A stretch of 64,000 bases of DNA from Pedobacter roseus (GCF_014395225.1 NZ_CP060723.1:4154001-4218000); one strand, 5' to 3'. Positions 8,727 to 18,969 are shown, counted from the stretch's first letter. Translations and numbers: made by a program. The notes: generated by a model from the letters alone, not told the origin.

Positions 8727-8812
8727 TTGGTTAAGCGTTTAAATTGGTTAATTGTTTAAAATGGAGCTAATACAGTTAACCAGTTTATACAATTTAAACA
8801 ATTAACCTTAAA
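8727..8812. terminator. AT-rich imperfect inverted repeat between convergent genes
   Basis: GGTTAATTGTTTAAA (plus strand, about 8744-8760) pairs imperfectly with TTTAAACAATTAACC (about 8795-8809). It fills the gap between the YdcF gene and obg, which converge, so it may serve as a bidirectional terminator. Confidence 0.5.
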
Positions 8813-9808
8813 CTATCCTTCAATCGCTTTCCAAAGCATATCTTTCAGCTCCAGAATGTTTTTTTCTGCTACTGATGAGATAAATATTGATGGGATTTTT
8901 GGCAGATCATGTTTCATTTCTTCCATCAGTTCATCATCCAGCATATCCGATTTGGTGATGGCCAAAACATGTGGTTTTTGCATCAATTCGGGATTGTAGG
9001 TTTCCAGTTCGCTTTTAAGAATTTCGTATTCTTCTTTAATGCTTCTGCTTGTATCGGCAGGAACCATAAATAACAGCACCGAGTTACGCTCAATGTGACG
9101 AAGGAAACGGTAACCTAAACCTTTACCTTTTGATGCACCTTCGATAATACCCGGAATATCGGCCATTACAAAAGATTTACCTCCGCGGTAACTTACAATG
9201 CCTAAATTAGGAACAATGGTGGTAAATGGATAGTCCGCAATTTCTGGCTTGGCCGCTGAAACCACTGAAAGTAAAGTCGATTTTCCTGCATTCGGGAAAC
9301 CTACCAGACCAACATCGGCTAAAACTTTCAATTCTAAAATGTTCCAAACCTCTTGTCCCTGCTCGCCTGGTTGCGCAAAACGTGGTGTTTGCTGAACCGA
9401 ATTTTTAAAATGCGCATTACCTAACCCCCCACGACCACCGGCCGTTAAGATTTTGGTTTCACCATCTTTGGTAATTTCGAAAAGTACCTCTCCTGTTTCA
9501 GCATCTTTGGCGATGGTACCCAGTGGAACCTCTAAGATTTCATCTTTACCCTGCTTGCCAAATTTGTGCGAACTGCCGCCAGCGCCACCATCTTCGGCAA
9601 TGATGTGTTTGCGGTATTTAAGGTGCAATAATGTCCAGATATGGATACTGCCTTTAACGATAATGTGGCCGCCACGACCGCCATCACCACCATCAGGCCC
9701 ACCCATTGATGTCAAAATATCACGATGCAAATGTGCCGAACCTGCCCCGCCTTTACCAGAACGGCAACAAATTTTTACATAATCTACGAAATTCGAACCC
9801 TGTGACAT
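8813..9808 (-). CDS. obg: GTPase Obg (CgtA), 50S ribosome assembly
   Basis: 331 residues. The N-terminal glycine-rich Obg fold is complete (SGKGGAGSAHLHRD, GGPDGGDGGRGG, about 1-160), followed by the G domain: G1 GFPNAGKST at 170-178, G3 DIPGII at 217-222, and TKSD at 285-288, where Thr replaces the usual Asn of NKxD. It stops after the G domain, so the OCT domain of Firmicute and actinobacterial Obg is absent, as in other Bacteroidetes. Obg binds the 50S subunit during late assembly and links ribosome biogenesis to stress signalling. adk lies upstream on the same strand, separated by about 158 bases. Confidence 0.95.
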   Translation of the reverse strand: MSQGSNFVDYVKICCRSGKGGAGSAHLHRDILTSMGGPDGGDGGRGGHIIVKGSIHIWTLLHLKYRKHIIAEDGGAGGSSHKFGKQGKDEILEVPLGTIAKDAETGEVLFEITKDGETKILTAGGRGGLGNAHFKNSVQQTPRFAQPGEQGQEVWNILELKVLADVGLVGFPNAGKSTLLSVVSAAKPEIADYPFTTIVPNLGIVSYRGGKSFVMADIPGIIEGASKGKGLGYRFLRHIERNSVLLFMVPADTSRSIKEEYEILKSELETYNPELMQKPHVLAITKSDMLDDELMEEMKHDLPKIPSIFISSVAEKNILELKDMLWKAIEG

Positions 9809-9966
9809 ATTTTATTATTGAAATGTTTTAATGTAGGAACGTTGAAATGATAGTTCCTTTAAAATTAAAGAGTTATAACGTTTTTAACATTATAACTCCT
9901 TTTATCTTTTTGAAATACTGGAGGACCTAAAACTGTGTCTTAATCCCTCGCTAAATCATTGTTAAT

Positions 9967-10542
9967 TTAAACTTTATACTGATCAATTACTGCGCAAAGA
10001 TCGTTATATACTGTTTCTATTTCACCGATTCCGTTTACCTTGTTTAATTTTCCCTGCTCCTCGTAATAAGGTAATACATGGATGGTTTTATCAAAGTATT
10101 CTGAAATACGTTTTTTAAGTTTTTCAGCGTCATCATCTGGTCGGCCACTAACTTTATGGCGCTCTGCAATACGCTTTGTTAATTCGTCCTGATCTACATC
10201 TAAAGCAATTACGCCGGCAACTTTGCTGCCTTTGCGCTCTAAAAATAAATCAAGCTCTATCGCTTGTGGAACGGTACGCGGAAATCCATCAAACACAAAT
10301 CCTTTTGCATCAGGATTTTTATCCACCTCTTCTTCAAGCATGGCAATTGTAATCGCATCAGGTACCAATTCTCCATCAGCTAACAATTGACTAACTTTTT
10401 TTCCTAATTCGGTTTCTCCTTTAACGTGAGCTCTAAAAAGATCGCCTGTTGAAACGTGTACCAACTGATATTTTGCAATCAGTTTTTCAGATTGGGTGCC
10501 TTTACCCGCCCCTGGAGGGCCAAAGAGAACTAAATTAAGCAT
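9967..10542 (-). CDS. adk: Adenylate kinase
   Basis: 191 residues, the short-LID form. P-loop GPPGAGKGT (8-16), AMP-binding STGDLFR (31-37), and DGFPRT (85-90) with Arg89; the LID region (RHKVSGRPDD) lacks zinc-binding cysteines. It catalyses AMP + ATP to 2 ADP in the cytoplasm. Lies upstream of obg on the same strand; the gene pair adk-obg is common in Bacteroidetes, and transcription may run through both. Two TAnnTTTG-like boxes lie upstream. Confidence 0.96.
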   Translation of the reverse strand: MLNLVLFGPPGAGKGTQSEKLIAKYQLVHVSTGDLFRAHVKGETELGKKVSQLLADGELVPDAITIAMLEEEVDKNPDAKGFVFDGFPRTVPQAIELDLFLERKGSKVAGVIALDVDQDELTKRIAERHKVSGRPDDDAEKLKKRISEYFDKTIHVLPYYEEQGKLNKVNGIGEIETVYNDLCAVIDQYKV

Positions 10543-10913
10543 TCAAGTTGTTTAGGTTGTCTTCAAAATTAAAAAAAGCCTTATTCCTATGGCTCTGTTA
10601 AAAGTAATAATCAAATCACTGATTAATAGGATTAGACATTGCTTACTTTCAAGGCTGCAAATATATAATTATTAATTTAGATGCCATTTATAATTGAGAA
10701 TTTATTTAAAAAAGGGCTATTTTGATGACATTTATCTTATTCTACAAAGAATCTTGTGCCATTTTTATATTTATCAGAATATTCTTGAAATTGTAAGCCA
10801 ATCTACCAAACAATACTTTTAAAATCTGTTTGAAGTGGTGAAAAAAGAGCTTCCCATCTGAATATTTAGCATGCATTTAGTACTGATAGGATTTGCATTG
10901 TAATTAAAATCAA
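10543..10913. other. Intergenic region ahead of adk
   Basis: About 370 bases, AT-rich, with no credible ORF. On the minus strand two candidate -7 boxes face adk: TAATTTTG at 10564-10571 and TATATTTG at 10658-10665, the latter the closer match to the usual Bacteroidetes consensus. Nothing else is recognised. Confidence 0.4.
10658..10665 (-). promoter_or_regulatory. Candidate -7 box for adk
   Basis: The minus strand reads TATATTTG, an exact TAnnTTTG match. This would give a 5' leader of about 110 bases. A second match at 10564-10571 would give a leader of only about 14 bases. I see no TTG at the right distance for either. Confidence 0.35.
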
Positions 10914-11891
10914 TTAGAAGTTTCGTGGGCTGAGCATGCGAATCTCTTTTTTATCAAAGAAATAGCCTACAGAGATTTCATGTGTGCCACCGCTATTGGT
11001 TTTTAGCGAACCTACCGAAAAGCCATAGGCGTATCCGATCCTGAAATTCTGGTCGGCAAAAACCTGTACTGCTGCTGCAGCAGAGTTTCTGGATGTTAAG
11101 TCTTTCAGCAGGTACGACTTATTGTAGAGTTTTACCCCTGTACGATATGATCCACCGACCCAGAGTCTTTCACCTAATACCAGGAAGGTACTTAAATCCA
11201 GACTGGTTGGACCTCCCCTATCGTCCTTCAACAGGAAAGAAGGTTTTACCTGGATATTGTCAGAAAGTGGCAGCATCAACCCCGCACTCAGGTAATAATG
11301 TGGCTTGGGCTGTGGCACAAAGGCAAAGCGGTCAACATCCAGGTATTGGGCAATCAGGTTGTCAACAGAAAAACCAGCAAAGAAGCGGTTGTCCGAATAA
11401 TATACACCCGCCCTTGCATCGGGTACAATAGTATGCTGCATACCGCTGGGCTGATCCGGCTCAGGAATGTTAGGGTTTAGTAATGCACCATCTATCCCAA
11501 GCTGTACCACGCCTATACCCACCCCTAATGCGAGGCGGGAGCTGCCATCACCTTTAATTCTGATCCGGTAGGCATAGTTCGCATAAGCAGCCGTATTGCG
11601 TTGAGCACCAATCCTGTCGCTCGATACCTGAAGTGCAAGACCTACATTACCATTATTGGCGATGGCATCTACCACCAGGGAAAGTGTTTGCGGAGCACCT
11701 TTTATTCCGGTCCACTGGTTATGGTAAAAAGCGTTAACATTAAGTTGCTCGCGGTACCCAGCATAAGCGGGATTGACATAAATCCCGTTGAAAACATACT
11801 GACTAAGCTGTGCATCCTGTTGTGCCACAACCCCTTTGGGAAACAGCAGTGATATCATTGTTGTTATGATCAACAATATTAACTTTTTCAT
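10914..11891 (-). CDS. PorP/SprF-family T9SS outer-membrane protein
   Basis: The frame is open from 11945, directly abutting the TAA of the upstream giant gene, but I choose the ATG at 11889-11891. From there the protein starts MKKLILLIITTMISLLFPKGVVAQ, a normal signal peptide. The mature part begins QQDAQLSQYVFNGIYVNPAYAGYREQLNVNAFYHNQWTGIKGAP, the hallmark opening of the PorP/SprF family. The rest alternates beta-strands, as in an outer-membrane barrel (about 325 aa in all). Family members partner with SprB-like or CHU_C-domain adhesins for T9SS secretion or surface retention. That fits the adjacent upstream gene, whose product has such a C-terminal domain. The pair is probably one operon. 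Confidence 0.9.
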   Translation of the reverse strand: MKKLILLIITTMISLLFPKGVVAQQDAQLSQYVFNGIYVNPAYAGYREQLNVNAFYHNQWTGIKGAPQTLSLVVDAIANNGNVGLALQVSSDRIGAQRNTAAYANYAYRIRIKGDGSSRLALGVGIGVVQLGIDGALLNPNIPEPDQPSGMQHTIVPDARAGVYYSDNRFFAGFSVDNLIAQYLDVDRFAFVPQPKPHYYLSAGLMLPLSDNIQVKPSFLLKDDRGGPTSLDLSTFLVLGERLWVGGSYRTGVKLYNKSYLLKDLTSRNSAAAAVQVFADQNFRIGYAYGFSVGSLKTNSGGTHEISVGYFFDKKEIRMLSPRNF

Positions 11892-11945
11892 CTTTTTGAT
11901 ATTTAAGGCGTGCCAACAATAACCGGCCGCACGATATAACTTCAT

Positions 11946-14900
11946 TTATTTTTTGAATGTTCTAACCAGTGTGATGTAGCCCTTGAAAACCTCAACATAC
12001 TCACTATCAGCTTTTTTGACACGCAGGAGATAATAGTAGGTGTTCTCGCTCAATCCCTCACCAGTCCAGTTATTTTGATATCCAAAGGCATGGAATACTT
12101 CGTTACCGGATCTGTTTACTATCTGCAATTCATTGGCCTGATATTGGTTCAGGCCTATGATCTCGAAAGTATCGTTAATACCATCACCGTTCGGTGTGAA
12201 CAGATTGGGGACCTTGATCTTCATGAAATCTATGGTCAGGGAAACAGATGCCGCATTGGTATAATAACCTTGGATATCTTTTACGCGATAGGTAAAGGTA
12301 TCCTCTCCAACATAGCCGGGATCTGGCTTGTAGGTTACGGTACCGTCTGCATTTGCTTGTACCGAACCATGTTTAGGCTGACTTACCATTTCAACGGATA
12401 GTTTATCGAATGTGGAATTACCTGGATCATCATTGGCAAGCACACTAATCACAACTGGCGCATTAGCCACCGTTTCTCCTCTATCACCAATAGCAATTGG
12501 CGATTTAGTGAAAGTGGTAACCGTTGCCGTATTGTTTGTTTCTGCTGTTCCTGAAACGTCTGTTACCGTTGTACCACTAAGCGTTTTGGCATTTACGGTT
12601 GCGGTATTGGTTACCGTACCTAAATCCTTATCTGCCTGAGTTAAGGTGTACACTTCAACATCAGATGTAGTTGTGCCGGGGGCAAGTCCTCCAGCTACCG
12701 TGATTACTTTGTTGCTTAGACCAATTTTAGCATCGGTTAAAGTAATGGCATCAAGGATAACATTGCCCGTATTTTTAATGGTGAAAGTATAGCTCACCTT
12801 GTTTCCATTTAGAACCGAAGTTTTAACTAATGTAATAGCGGGTGCAGGGATCAATGTTACCGTTACCGGAATCGTTACCGTGGCTATACCATTTTTACCA
12901 TCATTTACTGTTACTGTAAAAATATCGCTGCCAGTATAACCAATAGTTGGCGTGTAAATATAATTACCATCAGTGTTCAATTTTACTGTACCATGTGCTG
13001 GTGCCGTGGTTAAGGTGTAAGTTAACACGTCGCCATCTGGATCGCTGGCTGTGATATTTCCGTTAGCAGGCGTATTTTGCGAAGTGGTAATTGCTGGTGC
13101 AGTTGCCACCGGAGCATCATTAACAGCACTTATCGTTATATTTACTGTAATGGTGGTAATTCCGCCTTTGCCATCATTTACTGTTACCGTAAAACTGTCT
13201 GAGCCATTATAATTTAGGTTTGGCGTATAAGTATATGTTCCATCTGAGTTTACAACCACTTTACCATGCGCAGGGTCTGTGCTCTTCGTAAAGATTAACG
13301 GATCGCCATCTGCATCACTTGCTGTTATCTTACCACGTGCAGGACTATCCTCCGGACTGGTGTTGTTCTCTGGATTCACAACAGGTGCATCATTTACAGC
13401 AATCACAATAATGTTTACCATACCGGTGACGGTGCCACCCTTGCCATCACTCACCGTGACCGTAAAGCTGTCGGGTCCGTTATAGTCGGGATTTGGTGTA
13501 TAGGTAAAGTTGCCGTCCGGGTTTACAATAGCCGTTCCGTGGGCCGGATCTGTGGCCTTGGAAAAGGTCAATGGATCACCATCAGGATCACTTGCTGTTA
13601 TCTTTCCACTGGCAGGGCTATCTTCCGGGCTGGTTTTATTTTCAGGGGTTACCACAGGCGCATCGTTCACAGCGCTTACCATAATACTCACCGTAGTGGT
13701 GATCGTGCCGCCTTTACCATCACTTACCATTACTGTAAAGCTGTCGGCTCCATTATAGTCGGGATAGGGTATATAAATATAAGTACCGTCCAGGTTTACA
13801 ATAGCTGTTCCATGAGCAGGTTCAGTGACCTTAGAAAAGGTTAACGGATCACCATCAGCATCACTTGCTGTTATCTTTCCACTGGCTGGGCTATCCTCCT
13901 GACTGGTTTTATTTTCCGGGGTTACCATAGGCACATCGTTCACAGCGCTTACCATGATGTTCACCGTAGTGGTGATCGTGCCGCCTTTACCATCACTTAC
14001 CATTACTGTAAAGCTGTCGGCTCCATTATAGTCGGGATAGGGTATATAAATATAAGTACCGTCCAGGTTTATAATAACTGTTCCATGAGCCGGTTCAGTG
14101 ACCTTAGAAAAGGTCAATGGATCACCATCAGGATCACTTGCAGTTATCTTTCCACTGGCAGGGCTATCCTCCTGACCAGTTTTATTTTCCGGGTTCACCA
14201 CAGGCGCATCGTTCACGGCGCTTACCGAAATGTTTACGGTAGCGGTGACTGTGCCGCCTTTACCATCACTTACCATTACCGTAAAGCTATCGGGTCCGTT
14301 ATAGTCAGGATTTGGCGTATAAGTATAGTTGCCATCCAGGTTTACAATAACCGTTCCATGGGCCGGATCTGAGACCTTAGAAAAGGTCAATGGATCACCA
14401 TCAGGATCACTTGCCGTTATCTTTCCACTGGCAGGGCTATCCTCCTGACCAGTTTTATTTTCCGGGTTCACCACTGGCACGTCGTTTACGGCGCTTATCA
14501 TAATATTTATTGTAGCGGTGACTGTGCCGCCTTTACCATCACATACCATTACCGTAAAGCTGTCGGGTCCGTTATAGTCAGGATTTGGCGTATAGGTATA
14601 AGTGCCATCCAGGTTTACAATAGCCGCTCCATGGGCTGGATCTGAGGCCTTGGAAAAGGTCAATGGATCACCATCAGGATCACTTGCTGTTATCTTTCCA
14701 CTGGCAGGGCTATCCTCAGTGCCTGTTTTGTTTTCTACGCTAACTACAGGAGCGTGGTTTCCGGGAGTTACTGTTCCGTTTACGTTCGTGCTTGCAGTAC
14801 CGGTAACCGTGGCTGAACCTGAACCTGCAGGTGTTGCAAAGGCAGTGTTTGTCAATGTACCGGTAAAGGTTGGAGAAATTGTTCCGATTATTGTAACCCT

Positions 14901-17900
14901 GATCTTATTTGTAGCTCCGGCAGGAATATTGGCAAGGAGCATAATATTATTAGTAGTTCCTGTACTTCCTGTAGTAATAATAGCTGTACCGTTTACCGAA
15001 GAACTCCAACTCACATTTGTTAGCTGGGCTGGCACCACGTCAGTAATTTTTATGCCTAAAGCATCACTCGGCCCCGTATTGCCCACTTCAACAAGATAAT
15101 TGATTGTTTCTCCTGCATTTGCATTAGCGGGAGCTGTTTTAATGATATTTAATCCTACTGTTGATGATATATTGGAGGTAACCGTTGATGTACCAGCAGT
15201 TCCACCTGGTTCTACCGGCACCGCGGTAGCAGTATTGCTAACATTACCTGTAGCATCGGCCTTTAAAATTCCGGTTACCGTAACCACCACTGCATTTCCT
15301 GTTCCTGATGGTATATTGGCTTGTATACTCAAGGCATTGCCCGTTCCGGTACCGCCACTCACTATAGTAGCTGTACCCTCAACAGCTGAAGTCCAGCTTA
15401 CATTATTAAAGCTGTTGGGAACATTATCGGCAATGGTTGCAGCAAGTGCATTACCCAGACCAGTATTCGTTACGCGAATAGTGTAGCTAGCTGTATTTCC
15501 CGCAGTCAATGTGGCCGGACCAGTTTTAGCGACAGCAAGAACTGGCGAAAGTACCACTTCAGTGGGGTAAACCTGCTTTTTGCTGCCATCATAAGAAACG
15601 GCAAACACGGCAGTAGCGCCGGCGGGGTACAGCACTTTGGTAGTGGCGTTGGTGCCATCTCCGGTTCCAGGGATGGCCATCTCTATTAGATTAGTTCCGC
15701 TATAGGTTTCAAAAGCTACAACATTTAGCCATTTCGAATTATCTATGTTCAATTTTGTTCCGGCCAGCGTTACCCCAACCATGTTTGTACCTACAACTGT
15801 TAACCTATCCTTAAAAGCATTCACACTTCTGGCCGAAATGTAACGTAGTACAGGCGATACTGGTTTAGGGTAATTTTTGGCCTTTACTTCAGTTATGGTT
15901 GCATCAATTTGTGATTGGGTAATGGTAAGCCGGCGAGTTCCGTAGTCCTTAACGTCGCGGTCTATTGGTCGGATGAAGCCAATTTCCTTGAAAAAATCAG
16001 TTAAATCTTCCTGGAAAGCATCACATGCATATTTCACAAAATTTAACATGTGCTGACCATCGGTTACACCAGCTTCGCTGGTTTGTCTTACCCTCTGGTA
16101 AATATCTGCCAGGCCGTAGGCTACATCTGGTCCGGTAGTTGGGGCAGAGATGCCATTTAACCGATCTTTAAGTGTCGGTAATTTTTTTGAGGCACCTGCG
16201 AACATGTAATATAGTTCCAATTGCCAAAAAGGAGGTAACAATTCGCCTGCCTCGTAATAATTATTATTGGTTAAAAAGTTGGCGAAATACTTGCTATATC
16301 TTCCAGCAACAAGATTTTTATTGTCTTTATAATCTGTTTCTTCGCCTTCATATCTGGTAGCACCTGGAAATTCCTTCCCTATAACATACTGGTTATAAAG
16401 CGAATGGATATTATTGGTTGTTTCTCCCATACCGATCCATTCCATACCCCTGGGTGTTTGAAGCACATGTCCAATTTCGTGGGCGGTACCCCAGGCTGAC
16501 AATTTATTCGGATGGGTGTAAGATTCGCCTATTCCATTATAAATTCCAAATAGGGCACCGGGAGACCCTCCCAGTAAAACACCTGTTGGTACGGTCCTGG
16601 CAAAAATGTGGTTTTTTGGTGCGATATTATATTTAAAAAAACCCTGCAAGGTATATTCTTGTTCTACAATTTTATCATAGGCATTGATTAGCGATTTGCC
16701 TTCCTGCGGGTTGTTAACAAATAAAGCCCTCTTATTAAAATTTAGCCCAATGTATTTTCCTTTTATATCAAGGTACTTGTATATATTATTGTTTAGATAG
16801 TCAACCCATTCTGCATCTGTATCAGTAGTTGGATCAAAATAGCCATTCACTTCACCTGTGGCAATATGGATTTTAACATCAGCTTGTGGCACATTACTGT
16901 AGTAACTGATATAGCCAAGGCCATCATGCAAAATGTCAATCACATTTAAACCGGCCTTAAGCGGATAGGAATCAGGACTGGGCGTAGGATCCTTGTAATC
17001 TGTAGCAAAGTCGCAGACTTTAAGCACCGGAGGTGCAGCATTTGAACCTACAAAAATGACCGCCTTGGTATTTGCCTTAAATGAGATACCTGTTGGATTT
17101 TCGAAATTACTGAATCCATAAACCCTTAACGCGCTGGCTACAGTACTCGGTGCGATGTAAGCTTTATAGTTTTGCACCCTAAATTTGTTCTGATAGGTTC
17201 TGTTATACAGGCACTGTGCCAGGGCTTTAAAAAACGGCGAAGTAATGGCGCTGATCTGTGCCTGTGATACCCCGGGTTTCAGGCTTGAGTACAGATCATC
17301 AGCAAATATATCCGTTAAAACACCAATGCTGTTTGATTTAAAAAACTGCATTTCGGCGCAGCTTGCATAGTTGCCCACTCCAGAAAATACGCGTAACACA
17401 ATTTGGGTAACATTTACCAGGCGTTGCGGAAAGCCGAAACTACTTGGGGAAGATGAAAGGCCGGCATCAAAATTCATCAATTTGGTAAGGGTAGCATTGG
17501 TGGTGGTTGCATACCAGATTTCTCCGCGTCCAAAATTACCGTTGGTAGTTCCTGTTCGGGGTATATATTTAATCAGATCGATATTGTTGTTCCCTGTAAA
17601 ATTATAAGTGAGTACCGCTGGGTTTGAATCGCTCACTACAAAAGCAGGAGTGCTATATTTAGATTGATAAAAAGTAGTTAAATTTCCATCTATCGATTTA
17701 GCCAGATTCATGCTATTATCGTGGAATGTATTGGCAACAGCACTGGCCACAGCAACCTGCACATCACTCAGCGGGGAAAAGTCTTCTGCCGTGGGGTTTT
17801 GGCAATCAGCAACTGGTTGGTTAGCCTGAACCTCTGCAGAGTAAAAATTGATCTCTGCACAGGTAGACTCGTTCAAAACCGCGCTGGTTACCACTACTCT

Positions 17901-18305
17901 CACAATGAAAGGCTTTACCATAGCAGCAGCCAGATTGAGCGTCTTTACGGCAGTATTATTCGCCATTGTAAAACTGCCATCTGCAACATAAACTGCAGGA
18001 TCAGCCTGTGTATTGTGATAAACGGATATTTTTTGCCAACGTCCGTATGATAAGCCATCATTTCTGGGTGTATAAGTGATCTCATTGATACTTGATGCGC
18101 CGGAAAAATAAAAAGACAGGGTATCGGGCATTGCGTTTGCATATTCTTCACTCTCATACAATGTTTTTGTATCCCCATCAATGCACCTCATTACGTCGGC
18201 AGCAACCGGGCGCACAGTGGTTACCCCGACCGGTAAAACAGGATTTTGTGCAAACACATTGGCGCATATAAATGCAAGCAGGAGCATTAAGTAAATTTTT
18301 TTCAT
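11946..18305 (-). CDS. Giant T9SS-secreted M60-like metalloprotease/adhesin with Ig-like repeats
   Basis: 2119 residues. Signal peptide 1-19 (LLLAFICANVFAQ). Two F5/8-type-C-like (CBM32-like) modules at about 25-158 and 165-325, with the YTPRNDG and IDGNLTTFYQS type motifs. An M60-like (enhancin-type) peptidase region spans about 335-780, with zinc site HEIGH at 609-613 and Glu628 fourteen residues later, matching HExxHx(8,28)E. Two DUF11-like domains follow (about 920-1180), then seven tandem ~91-residue Ig-like/cadherin-like repeats (about 1184-1820; six nearly identical, the last diverged). After these come a third DUF11-like domain, one more Ig-like domain (about 1930-2025), and a T9SS type-B C-terminal domain (2029-2119, VPNLFTPNGDGINDTF). 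It is predicted to be exported and held at the cell surface, binding and cutting glycoproteins such as mucins; the substrate is inferred from the M60 family. Pairs with the PorP/SprF gene downstream. Confidence 0.9.
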   Translation of the reverse strand: MKKIYLMLLLAFICANVFAQNPVLPVGVTTVRPVAADVMRCIDGDTKTLYESEEYANAMPDTLSFYFSGASSINEITYTPRNDGLSYGRWQKISVYHNTQADPAVYVADGSFTMANNTAVKTLNLAAAMVKPFIVRVVVTSAVLNESTCAEINFYSAEVQANQPVADCQNPTAEDFSPLSDVQVAVASAVANTFHDNSMNLAKSIDGNLTTFYQSKYSTPAFVVSDSNPAVLTYNFTGNNNIDLIKYIPRTGTTNGNFGRGEIWYATTTNATLTKLMNFDAGLSSSPSSFGFPQRLVNVTQIVLRVFSGVGNYASCAEMQFFKSNSIGVLTDIFADDLYSSLKPGVSQAQISAITSPFFKALAQCLYNRTYQNKFRVQNYKAYIAPSTVASALRVYGFSNFENPTGISFKANTKAVIFVGSNAAPPVLKVCDFATDYKDPTPSPDSYPLKAGLNVIDILHDGLGYISYYSNVPQADVKIHIATGEVNGYFDPTTDTDAEWVDYLNNNIYKYLDIKGKYIGLNFNKRALFVNNPQEGKSLINAYDKIVEQEYTLQGFFKYNIAPKNHIFARTVPTGVLLGGSPGALFGIYNGIGESYTHPNKLSAWGTAHEIGHVLQTPRGMEWIGMGETTNNIHSLYNQYVIGKEFPGATRYEGEETDYKDNKNLVAGRYSKYFANFLTNNNYYEAGELLPPFWQLELYYMFAGASKKLPTLKDRLNGISAPTTGPDVAYGLADIYQRVRQTSEAGVTDGQHMLNFVKYACDAFQEDLTDFFKEIGFIRPIDRDVKDYGTRRLTITQSQIDATITEVKAKNYPKPVSPVLRYISARSVNAFKDRLTVVGTNMVGVTLAGTKLNIDNSKWLNVVAFETYSGTNLIEMAIPGTGDGTNATTKVLYPAGATAVFAVSYDGSKKQVYPTEVVLSPVLAVAKTGPATLTAGNTASYTIRVTNTGLGNALAATIADNVPNSFNNVSWTSAVEGTATIVSGGTGTGNALSIQANIPSGTGNAVVVTVTGILKADATGNVSNTATAVPVEPGGTAGTSTVTSNISSTVGLNIIKTAPANANAGETINYLVEVGNTGPSDALGIKITDVVPAQLTNVSWSSSVNGTAIITTGSTGTTNNIMLLANIPAGATNKIRVTIIGTISPTFTGTLTNTAFATPAGSGSATVTGTASTNVNGTVTPGNHAPVVSVENKTGTEDSPASGKITASDPDGDPLTFSKASDPAHGAAIVNLDGTYTYTPNPDYNGPDSFTVMVCDGKGGTVTATINIMISAVNDVPVVNPENKTGQEDSPASGKITASDPDGDPLTFSKVSDPAHGTVIVNLDGNYTYTPNPDYNGPDSFTVMVSDGKGGTVTATVNISVSAVNDAPVVNPENKTGQEDSPASGKITASDPDGDPLTFSKVTEPAHGTVIINLDGTYIYIPYPDYNGADSFTVMVSDGKGGTITTTVNIMVSAVNDVPMVTPENKTSQEDSPASGKITASDADGDPLTFSKVTEPAHGTAIVNLDGTYIYIPYPDYNGADSFTVMVSDGKGGTITTTVSIMVSAVNDAPVVTPENKTSPEDSPASGKITASDPDGDPLTFSKATDPAHGTAIVNPDGNFTYTPNPDYNGPDSFTVTVSDGKGGTVTGMVNIIVIAVNDAPVVNPENNTSPEDSPARGKITASDADGDPLIFTKSTDPAHGKVVVNSDGTYTYTPNLNYNGSDSFTVTVNDGKGGITTITVNITISAVNDAPVATAPAITTSQNTPANGNITASDPDGDVLTYTLTTAPAHGTVKLNTDGNYIYTPTIGYTGSDIFTVTVNDGKNGIATVTIPVTVTLIPAPAITLVKTSVLNGNKVSYTFTIKNTGNVILDAITLTDAKIGLSNKVITVAGGLAPGTTTSDVEVYTLTQADKDLGTVTNTATVNAKTLSGTTVTDVSGTAETNNTATVTTFTKSPIAIGDRGETVANAPVVISVLANDDPGNSTFDKLSVEMVSQPKHGSVQANADGTVTYKPDPGYVGEDTFTYRVKDIQGYYTNAASVSLTIDFMKIKVPNLFTPNGDGINDTFEIIGLNQYQANELQIVNRSGNEVFHAFGYQNNWTGEGLSENTYYYLLRVKKADSEYVEVFKGYITLVRTFKK
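12845..14756 (-). repeat. Seven tandem ~273-bp coding repeats
   Basis: These encode the ~91-residue Ig-like modules of the giant protein. The core is EDSPASGKITASD, DGDPLTFSK, DPAHG and DSFTVMVSDGKGG. The first six are close to identical in DNA as well as protein, and the seventh is diverged, so recent unequal recombination is likely and copy number may vary between strains. Sequencing collapse or expansion is also possible. Confidence 0.9.
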
Positions 18306-18969
18306 ATCAATAGTTGTGTATTGTCTTCAAGTATGGCTTAATAGAATTTTTCAAGATTTACCCTATTTAAACTCATGTTAATTTAAATGCACCTGACCCT
18401 GAATAGTCTATGGAAGATCATATTCCAGGTAAGTTTTAAGTTTGTTTGTTGGCCCAAGGTTAGAGAATTCCTGTTTTTTTTAAAATAGAAAATAGTTAAA
18501 CGACACTTTTCACTCCATGAGTAAATGTAAAAGCCAGATCAATGCAAGGAGGGTGTATCGGATAAATCAGGAAAGTGAGCAATTGAAAATCATACACTTT
18601 TTTGTCTCTAATCAAAAAACGGAGACGGCATAAAAAAATACGATCACAAAATGAATGATTAAAGAAGATATATTGATTAGGTGAAACCAAAATTGTAGGC
18701 GCTGAACCAGATCGTATATCCGGATCAGTGCTACTGCAATATTCCATATTAGACAATAGATTTACTTAACACATAAATATTATGCTTATAAGTTAGAAAA
18801 TCAGAGCTCAGCGCAACAAAAGTGAGTTTAATGGCGTATTTTTTTGGCAGATTAATAGAGTGCTAATTAATTATCCTAATGCTTTCAGCAAAACGCCTGC
18901 CTCATTTTTTATTGAATTGGATTTTTTTTCTGTCAGGTAAAACCTGGTTTCTAAAAGTTCAGTTAAACT
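18306..18969. other. Intergenic region between the giant gene and the GH89 pseudogene
   Basis: About 660 bases, AT-rich. A minus-strand frame at 18496-18756 (86 codons) has no recognisable motif, starts internally and does not resemble a protein family, so I do not call it. No clear promoter for the giant gene and no terminator were recognised. Confidence 0.35.

Noticed and set aside
13279..15486. Long plus-strand frames opposite the giant gene
   Set aside because: They are mirror frames of the repetitive Ig-like coding DNA; their products are repeat-like and unrelated to any family.
18496..18756. 86-codon minus-strand frame between the giant gene and the GH89 remnant
   Set aside because: No motif, odd composition and no start context; not called.
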